From NCBI GenBank assembly GCA_023257035.1, contig JALRDI010000091.1:1-12670 (forward strand): a stretch of 12,670 bases of DNA. The letters run 5' to 3'. This stretch comes from Ilumatobacteraceae bacterium (GTDB lineage Bacteria; Actinomycetota; Acidimicrobiia; Acidimicrobiales; Ilumatobacteraceae). The notes beneath the pieces were generated by a model. That model worked only from the letters and a program-made list of their open reading frames with translations. It was not told where the DNA came from and searched no databases. Made by a program: the position numbers and the translations under genes. This document shows, piece by piece, positions 7,127 through 10,909 of the stretch; position 1 is the stretch's first letter; every line of letters begins with the position of its first letter.

Positions 7127-7651
7127 TCAAGCTGGAGACCCATCTCGGCTGAGAATCGTGACCCAGGTACGTCCATAACGCCGCGCCCGAACGGTTGACC
7201 AACCATCGATCGGCTCAACTTCTCTTGCTCCTTCTGCAACGAGCAATGAAGCCGAGAGATGTGCCATCAAGTCGACCCAATCAGCGGTGTCATAAGGGGG
7301 ATCGGCGAGAACGATGTCGACATCAAGGCGCTGCACATGGGATTCAACAGCACCTTGAATCACGGTCACATCCCCTGCCAGCCCAAGCGCAGCGACATTG
7401 TCATTCAATACACGAAGCGCTGATCTGTCGTTTTCGATAAATGTGCAATGTGCAGCGCCACGCGAGAGGGCCTCGATACCCATTGCTCCACTTCCTGCGA
7501 AGAGGTCTGCGACAAGAGCACCTTCGATCACACCCATCGATCCAAGAGAGTTAAACACCGCTTCCCGAACACGATCAGTCGTTGGGCGGGTGCTATTTCC
7601 CGATGGGGCCTCGATTTTTCGGCCTCCTAAGTATCCAGCTACCACGCGCAC
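7127..7651 (-). CDS. rsmD: 16S rRNA (guanine966-N2)-methyltransferase RsmD
   Basis: RsmD uses S-adenosylmethionine to methylate N2 of G966 (E. coli numbering) in 16S rRNA during 30S assembly. The 174 residues are normal for the family. MRVVAGYLGGRKI opens the protein, then RPTTDRVREAVFN is the conserved substrate-side segment. SAM motif I is DLFAGSGAMGIEAL at 49-62, the acidic ribose-binding FIEND is at 71-75, and catalytic DPPY is at 117-120. The start is GTG at 7651-7649, with no Shine-Dalgarno sequence. TAGCCT ends 6 nt upstream of the GTG, so a leaderless mRNA is likely. It heads the long minus-strand cluster, since the gene upstream (7691-7891) points the other way and separates it from recG. 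Confidence 0.97.
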   Translation of the reverse strand: MRVVAGYLGGRKIEAPSGNSTRPTTDRVREAVFNSLGSMGVIEGALVADLFAGSGAMGIEALSRGAAHCTFIENDRSALRVLNDNVAALGLAGDVTVIQGAVESHVQRLDVDIVLADPPYDTADWVDLMAHLSASLLVAEGAREVEPIDGWSTVRARRYGRTWVTILSRDGSPA

Positions 7652-7690
7652 GTCGACAGGCTACGTTTCCAATCCGCCATACTCACGGTT
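7652..7690. promoter_or_regulatory. 39-bp divergent promoter region between rsmD and the four-Cys gene
   Basis: Minus strand: TAGCCT (plus-strand coordinates 7658-7663) ends 6 nt before the rsmD GTG. Plus strand: CATACT (7678-7683) ends 7 nt before the ATG at 7691, with TCGACA at 7653-7658 as a possible -35 at 19-nt spacing. Neither gene has a ribosome binding site, so both look leaderless. The two promoters would have to interleave, each -35 region lying on or next to the other's -10, so RNA polymerase could occupy only one at a time. Confidence 0.45.
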
Positions 7691-7891
7691 ATGAGTTCTG
7701 CTGAAGAACCTTTTGAGCCGTACCCACAAATTGATTGCATCGATTGCGGTGGGCGCGCGTTCCTGCTCACGCACCCACGGGAAGAGGGGCCTCGATGGCT
7801 CCCGGGAGACATCGTTGCGTATCGCTGCGAGGATTGTCTTGACCGTTGGGATCTCGTCTTGCCAGAGGATGACGAGTTCCCTGAGTTCTGA
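7691..7891 (+). CDS. Small four-cysteine (zinc-ribbon-like) protein of unknown function
   Basis: The 66-residue product has two CxxC pairs, Cys16/Cys19 (IDCIDCGG) and Cys46/Cys49 (YRCEDCLDRW), separated by 26 residues. This layout suggests one zinc-ribbon or treble-clef-like metal site. Both ends are acidic (SSAEEPFEPY; LPEDDEFPEF), with no signal peptide or membrane segment. I do not recognise a named family. Support for a real gene: sensible composition, paired CxxC motifs, a stop 3 nt from the recG stop with no overlap, and a -10-like hexamer 7 nt before the ATG. It is the only plus-strand gene within the minus-strand cluster. A small RNA-polymerase- or ribosome-associated zinc protein would fit, but that is a guess. 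Confidence 0.75.
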   Translation: MSSAEEPFEPYPQIDCIDCGGRAFLLTHPREEGPRWLPGDIVAYRCEDCLDRWDLVLPEDDEFPEF

Positions 7892-7894
7892 GCA

Positions 7895-10036
7895 TCAGGA
7901 TTTAGTGAGGTAATCACCCTCACGTTCTGACAGCAAGAGGGCAATTTCAGAACGCAACACTTCTGAATTCGTGAGTTCTGGGTCTTCGTCGATGATCCGA
8001 AACGCGACCTCACGGGCTTGCTCAATGAGTTCTCGGTCGCGCCGCAATGAAGCAAGGCGCAGATCACTTCGGCCTTTTTGCGCCGTCGACATAAGAGTTC
8101 CTTCGCCTCTTAGCTCAAGATCTATTTCGGCGAGTTCAAAACCATCCGTCGATGCAACAAGTGCATCAATCCGCGGGTTCGCCTCTTCGCTGCTCGTCAC
8201 CAGCCAACAACTTGAGGCGTGCTCGCCTCGGCCCACACGTCCACGGAGCTGGTGCAACTGGGCAATACCGAAACGATCGGCGTCAAGCACCACCATCACC
8301 GTTGCATTGGGAACGTCGACCCCAACCTCAATCACGGTTGTTGCGACAAGAACATCGATGTCCCTCGCGCGAAACGCATCCATCGTTCGCTCTTTGTCGG
8401 CCGATGACATGCGTCCGTGTAAAAGACCGACGCGTAGTTCCGAAAGTTCACCGCCGACCAACTGCTCAAAAGTCTCTTCAGCGGAGGCAACTTCGAGATT
8501 TTCGCTTTCCTCAATGAGGGGGCAGACCACATAGGCCTGCCTGCCCGCCGCCACCTCATCTCGGACCGATGCCCAGACACTTGCCTCTGCAAGTGGGCCT
8601 GCCGCCCAATGCGTGTCAATTGGTGTCCTGCCGGGCGGAAGTTCATCGAGGGCGCTGACATCAAGATCGCCATAGACCGTCATGGCAGCGGTCCGCGGAA
8701 TCGGTGTTGCGGTCATCACCAACAAGTCGGGCACCACCTCATCTGATTTCGCTCGAAGTGCCGCGCGTTGCTCGACTCCGAATCGGTGCTGCTCATCAAC
8801 CACCACGGCACCAAGGCTCGCGAATTCAACCCCGTCTTGGATGAGAGCATGCGTCCCGATGACGAGGTCAACTGAACCGTCAGCGAGTCCGGCTAATACG
8901 TCACGACGGTCTTGACCCGTCACCCTGTTGGTGAGCAGTTCAACACGAAGTGGTCGTTCTCCGAACAAGTTGTCGTTGTCCATGACTGCGAGGCCGTCGA
9001 GAAGGGCTCGAACACCGGTGCCGTGTTGCTCCGCGAGAACTTCCGTCGGCGCCATCAGCGCCCCCTGATGCCCGCCTTGAACCGCGTTGAGTAGGGCAGC
9101 GACGGCGACAATTGTCTTTCCCGCGCCGACGTCACCTTGCAGAAGGCGATGCATCGGCTGAGGTGAGACCATGTCTGATGAGATTTCTGCGATCGCTCGC
9201 TGTTGAGCCCCGGTGAGAGGGAACGGAAGCGTCGAGACGAACCGTTCGACAAGTTCTCCTCCGACGACATGTTGAATTCCTCGAGACGTGCGTTCGAGTT
9301 CGCGCTTTCGTCGAACGAGTTCGACCTGTACGCGCAGAAGCTCGTCAAACGCGAGCCGTCGCCGAGCCGCTGTTGCCGCTGCCATCGATTCTGGGCCATG
9401 TATTGATTTCAGCGCGTCGAAACGGCCGATGAGACCTAGCCGTTCTCGATCATTTTCTGATACCGGATCTGCGATGCCGCGCGAGTCGCAGCGTCGAAGC
9501 GCCTGATCAACGAGAGCCGCCAGCTCCCAAGTGGTGATCCGAACTTTTTCGCTCTGCGGATAAATCGGCACAATTCGACCGGTGCGATCGCCGATCAGGT
9601 CAACTATCGGGTTCGTCATCTGCAGGCTTCCGCGGTAGTCCTCCACTTTTCCGTGGATTGCGACGACGAGGCCCACTGTGAGTTGACGGGCTCTCCAGGG
9701 CTGGTTGAAGAACGTGATTCGGAGAGTTCCAGTTCCGTCTCCAACGCGGACGTTCACCATCTTGCGACGGTTTCTCATCTGACGTTCTTCGACCCCACGA
9801 ACCTCGACGACGAGCAGCACTTCTTCACCAGCAGATGCATCGGCCACCCGCTGCTGGTTGGTGCGATCAACCCAACGTCGCGGATACGTCATCAATAATT
9901 CGAGAACGTCTTGGATTCCGTATTCGTTGAGGGCTCGATGTTTTGCATCGCCGACTCCCTTCAGACGCGCAATATCGATCTGCGCAAGCTCATCGAATGT
10001 CAATGGGGCTTCGGACGCTGCGGAGGCCGAGGTCAT
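7895..10036 (-). CDS. recG: ATP-dependent DNA helicase RecG
   Basis: RecG is a superfamily 2 translocase that regresses stalled replication forks and processes branched recombination intermediates. The 713 residues are close to other family members (about 690-740). The N-terminal wedge region shows LMTYPRRWVDRT at 48-59 and an OB-fold to about 150. Walker A GDVGAGKT is at 301-308, DEQH (motif II) at 414-417, TATPIPRT (motif III) at 442-449, and QLRGRVGRG (motif VI) at 596-604, followed by the C-terminal TRG-type segment. All helicase motifs are intact. ATG start at 10036; no Shine-Dalgarno sequence is evident. Its usual downstream partner is rsmD, but here an opposed small gene lies between them, with stop codons 3 nt apart at 7891/7895. 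Upstream it diverges from rpmB. Confidence 0.98.
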   Translation of the reverse strand: MTSASAASEAPLTFDELAQIDIARLKGVGDAKHRALNEYGIQDVLELLMTYPRRWVDRTNQQRVADASAGEEVLLVVEVRGVEERQMRNRRKMVNVRVGDGTGTLRITFFNQPWRARQLTVGLVVAIHGKVEDYRGSLQMTNPIVDLIGDRTGRIVPIYPQSEKVRITTWELAALVDQALRRCDSRGIADPVSENDRERLGLIGRFDALKSIHGPESMAAATAARRRLAFDELLRVQVELVRRKRELERTSRGIQHVVGGELVERFVSTLPFPLTGAQQRAIAEISSDMVSPQPMHRLLQGDVGAGKTIVAVAALLNAVQGGHQGALMAPTEVLAEQHGTGVRALLDGLAVMDNDNLFGERPLRVELLTNRVTGQDRRDVLAGLADGSVDLVIGTHALIQDGVEFASLGAVVVDEQHRFGVEQRAALRAKSDEVVPDLLVMTATPIPRTAAMTVYGDLDVSALDELPPGRTPIDTHWAAGPLAEASVWASVRDEVAAGRQAYVVCPLIEESENLEVASAEETFEQLVGGELSELRVGLLHGRMSSADKERTMDAFRARDIDVLVATTVIEVGVDVPNATVMVVLDADRFGIAQLHQLRGRVGRGEHASSCWLVTSSEEANPRIDALVASTDGFELAEIDLELRGEGTLMSTAQKGRSDLRLASLRRDRELIEQAREVAFRIIDEDPELTNSEVLRSEIALLLSEREGDYLTKS

Positions 10037-10072
10037 AGTTTGGAATCCCGCTGGAGGTCGCCCACCTCATAG

Positions 10073-10087
10073 AAACTAGTGGGAGCG
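10073..10087 (-). promoter_or_regulatory. ACTAGT-containing motif upstream of recG
   Basis: The minus strand reads CGCTCCCACTAGTTT. It is identical, apart from one extra C, to the motif at 7092-7105 upstream of coaD. It includes a TANNNT hexamer (TAGTTT). It may be a shared promoter element or a transcription factor site. Confidence 0.3.
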
Positions 10088-10187
10088 TAAAATTCTTCGT
10101 CGAATGGTCGCGCGGTGTTAGTTGGCGTCCATCACCGATAACGTGCAGTGGTCGCTCAGGAGTTCGAGAAGGAATTCCTGCCCGGAG

Positions 10188-10202
10188 GCGGAACAAGTCC
10201 GC
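10188..10202 (+). other. Hairpin in the presumed rpmB leader
   Basis: GCGGA-ACAAG-TCCGC forms a perfect 5-bp stem with a 5-nt loop, ending 7 nt before the AAGGAG ribosome binding site (10209-10214) of rpmB. It could modulate initiation if the leader is transcribed as inferred. The stem is short and may be chance. Confidence 0.25.
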
Positions 10203-10226
10203 TATCGCAAGGAGTAATTGGTCGAG

Positions 10227-10418
10227 ATGGCATCGGTATGTGAGTTGTGTGGTAAGGGCCCATCGTGGGGCATGAACGTGTCGCACTCGCATCGTCGCAC
10301 GAAGCGTCGATGGAACCCGAACATCCAGCGTGTACGGGCATTGGTGAATGGTGCAACGAAGCGTATGAACGTTTGCACTGGCTGCATTAAGTCAGGCAAG
10401 GTCGTGAAGGCTGGCTGA
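10227..10418 (+). CDS. rpmB: 50S ribosomal protein L28 (zinc-binding, C+ form)
   Basis: L28 is a small basic component of the large ribosomal subunit. The 63 residues begin MASVCELCGKGPSWGMNVSH and continue with the strongly conserved HRRTKRRWNPNIQ. Cysteines at 5, 8, 50 and 53 form two CxxC pairs, so this is the zinc-dependent form. The ATG at 10227 is preferred over an in-frame TTG at 10218, because L28 starts with MAS and the TTG is only 3 nt from the AAGGAG at 10209-10214. From the ATG the spacing is 12 nt, longer than ideal. The stop codon lies in the loop of an 8-bp hairpin. It diverges from recG, as in mycobacteria, but without the DAK2/YloV-type gene usually found between them. Confidence 0.97.
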   Translation: MASVCELCGKGPSWGMNVSHSHRRTKRRWNPNIQRVRALVNGATKRMNVCTGCIKSGKVVKAG

Positions 10419-10426
10419 GCCAGCCT
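10408..10426 (+). terminator. Hairpin enclosing the rpmB stop codon, possible weak terminator
   Basis: AGGCTGGC-TGA-GCCAGCCT is a perfect 8-bp GC-rich stem whose 3-nt loop is the rpmB stop codon itself. No T-run follows, so it is not a classical intrinsic terminator. U-tract-less hairpins have been proposed as terminators in Actinobacteria. It could instead protect the mRNA 3' end. Confidence 0.35.
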
Positions 10427-10454
10427 CAACCTGATCTCAGTACCGCTCGAGCGC

Positions 10455-10460
10455 TACAGT
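10455..10460 (+). promoter_or_regulatory. Candidate leaderless promoter -10 (TACAGT) for the cold-shock-like gene
   Basis: TACAGT fits TANNNT and ends 7 nt before the ATG at 10468. No Shine-Dalgarno sequence is present. The -35 region (around 10432-10437) is weak. This suggests the gene has its own start rather than depending on rpmB read-through. Confidence 0.45.
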
Positions 10461-10467
10461 TCTCACC

Positions 10468-10689
10468 ATGCAGGGAGTCATTAAGTCTTTCGATCCGTCG
10501 TCGGGTCTGGGTGTCGTGATGTGCGATACCGATCTTGCCGATTACGACTTGGCGTCGAATGCTCTCGAAGGTTCGGTATTCCGCATGCTCCGTCAAGGCC
10601 AACGGGTGGTCTTTGATCTTGATGATGCGGGTTGTGCGACCTCACTTCGCTTGGGTAGCGAAGTTGATATGGGCACCCCTGGCCACTAG
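10468..10689 (+). CDS. Degenerate cold-shock-domain (CSD) small protein
   Basis: Cold-shock-domain proteins are five-strand beta-barrels binding single-stranded RNA or DNA. This 73-residue product aligns by eye along a whole CSD: MQGVIKSFD for the family's GxVKWFN, SGLGVV (12-17) for RNP1 KGFGFI, YDLASNAL (26-33) for RNP2 FVHFSAI, then FRMLRQGQRVVFDL for the FKTLxEGQxVxFE strand. Most of the aromatic and His residues that stack on nucleic acid are missing (Trp to Ser, RNP1 Phe to Leu/Val, no His in RNP2). The glycines, Val/Leu core and FD remain, so the fold is probably kept. Related short Actinobacterial proteins are known, and ligand binding here is doubtful. It lies 49 nt after rpmB with a probable promoter of its own. 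Confidence 0.75.
   Translation: MQGVIKSFDPSSGLGVVMCDTDLADYDLASNALEGSVFRMLRQGQRVVFDLDDAGCATSLRLGSEVDMGTPGH
10644..10664 (+). other. Perfect 8-bp hairpin near the 3' end of the cold-shock-like gene
   Basis: ACTTCGCT-TGGGT-AGCGAAGT, a stem of 8 bp with a 5-nt loop, lies inside the coding sequence where the CSD homology ends. A second, weaker stem, CTGGC-CACTA-GCCAG (10679-10693), encloses the TAG stop. Together they could slow or end transcription before pckG. Neither is followed by a T-run. Confidence 0.35.
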
Positions 10690-10909
10690 CCAGCAGAAGT
10701 TCCATCTCCCTGCATCTTCCTTAACTCCTCTGTCTTCTATCTCTAAAGATGATGGTCTTGCAGTTGTTGCCATCGTTTTTAGCGATAGCACATCATCACA
10801 AACGCACGAGGTGGCGCCCTCGCGTCTCTTGACAACTCACTGTTCTGGGCAAGAATGTCCCAACGATTCTTGAGGATCCCCCGATCCCAATATTGAGGAG
10901 CAGTCGACA
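10690..10909 (+). promoter_or_regulatory. Intergenic region with pckG promoter and ribosome binding site
   Basis: A perfect -35, TTGACA (10829-10834), is followed after 16 nt by AAGAAT (10851-10856; 4 of 6 matches to TATAAT), giving a leader of about 45-50 nt. GAGGAG (10895-10900) lies 9 nt before the pckG ATG. Just upstream of the -35 is an inverted repeat, CGAGG-TGGCGC-CCTCG (10807-10822), a plausible operator. The first 60 bases are pyrimidine-rich and hold no gene. An open frame that runs through from inside the upstream gene lacks any start signal. Confidence 0.55.

Larger units (their letters stand above)
10037..10226. promoter_or_regulatory. Divergent recG-rpmB intergenic region
   Basis: These 190 bp must hold promoters for recG (minus) and rpmB (plus). 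Minus strand: TAGTTT within the motif at 10073-10087, 36 nt before the recG ATG. Plus strand: TAACGT (10139-10144) fits TANNNT and would give a leader of roughly 75 nt for rpmB, though its -35 is poor. The region also has a perfect 10-bp palindrome, AGGAATTCCT (10170-10179), and a small hairpin at 10188-10202. I see no open reading frame with a plausible start. Confidence 0.35.

Noticed and set aside
10218..10226. rpmB starting at the TTG at 10218
   Set aside because: Only 3 nt from the AAGGAG, and it adds MVE before the conserved MASVCELCGK start of L28.
9990..10292. 100-residue minus-strand open frame across the recG start, intergenic region and rpmB start
   Set aside because: It overlaps two secure genes at both ends, and the composition (many His, Arg, Pro) looks non-coding. 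Its frame would have to share the rpmB and recG starts.
10535..10873. 112-residue plus-strand open frame spanning the cold-shock-like gene and the intergenic region before pckG
   Set aside because: It starts inside a gene in another frame, has no ribosome binding site or nearby -10, runs through the pckG promoter, and its product shows no recognisable motif.
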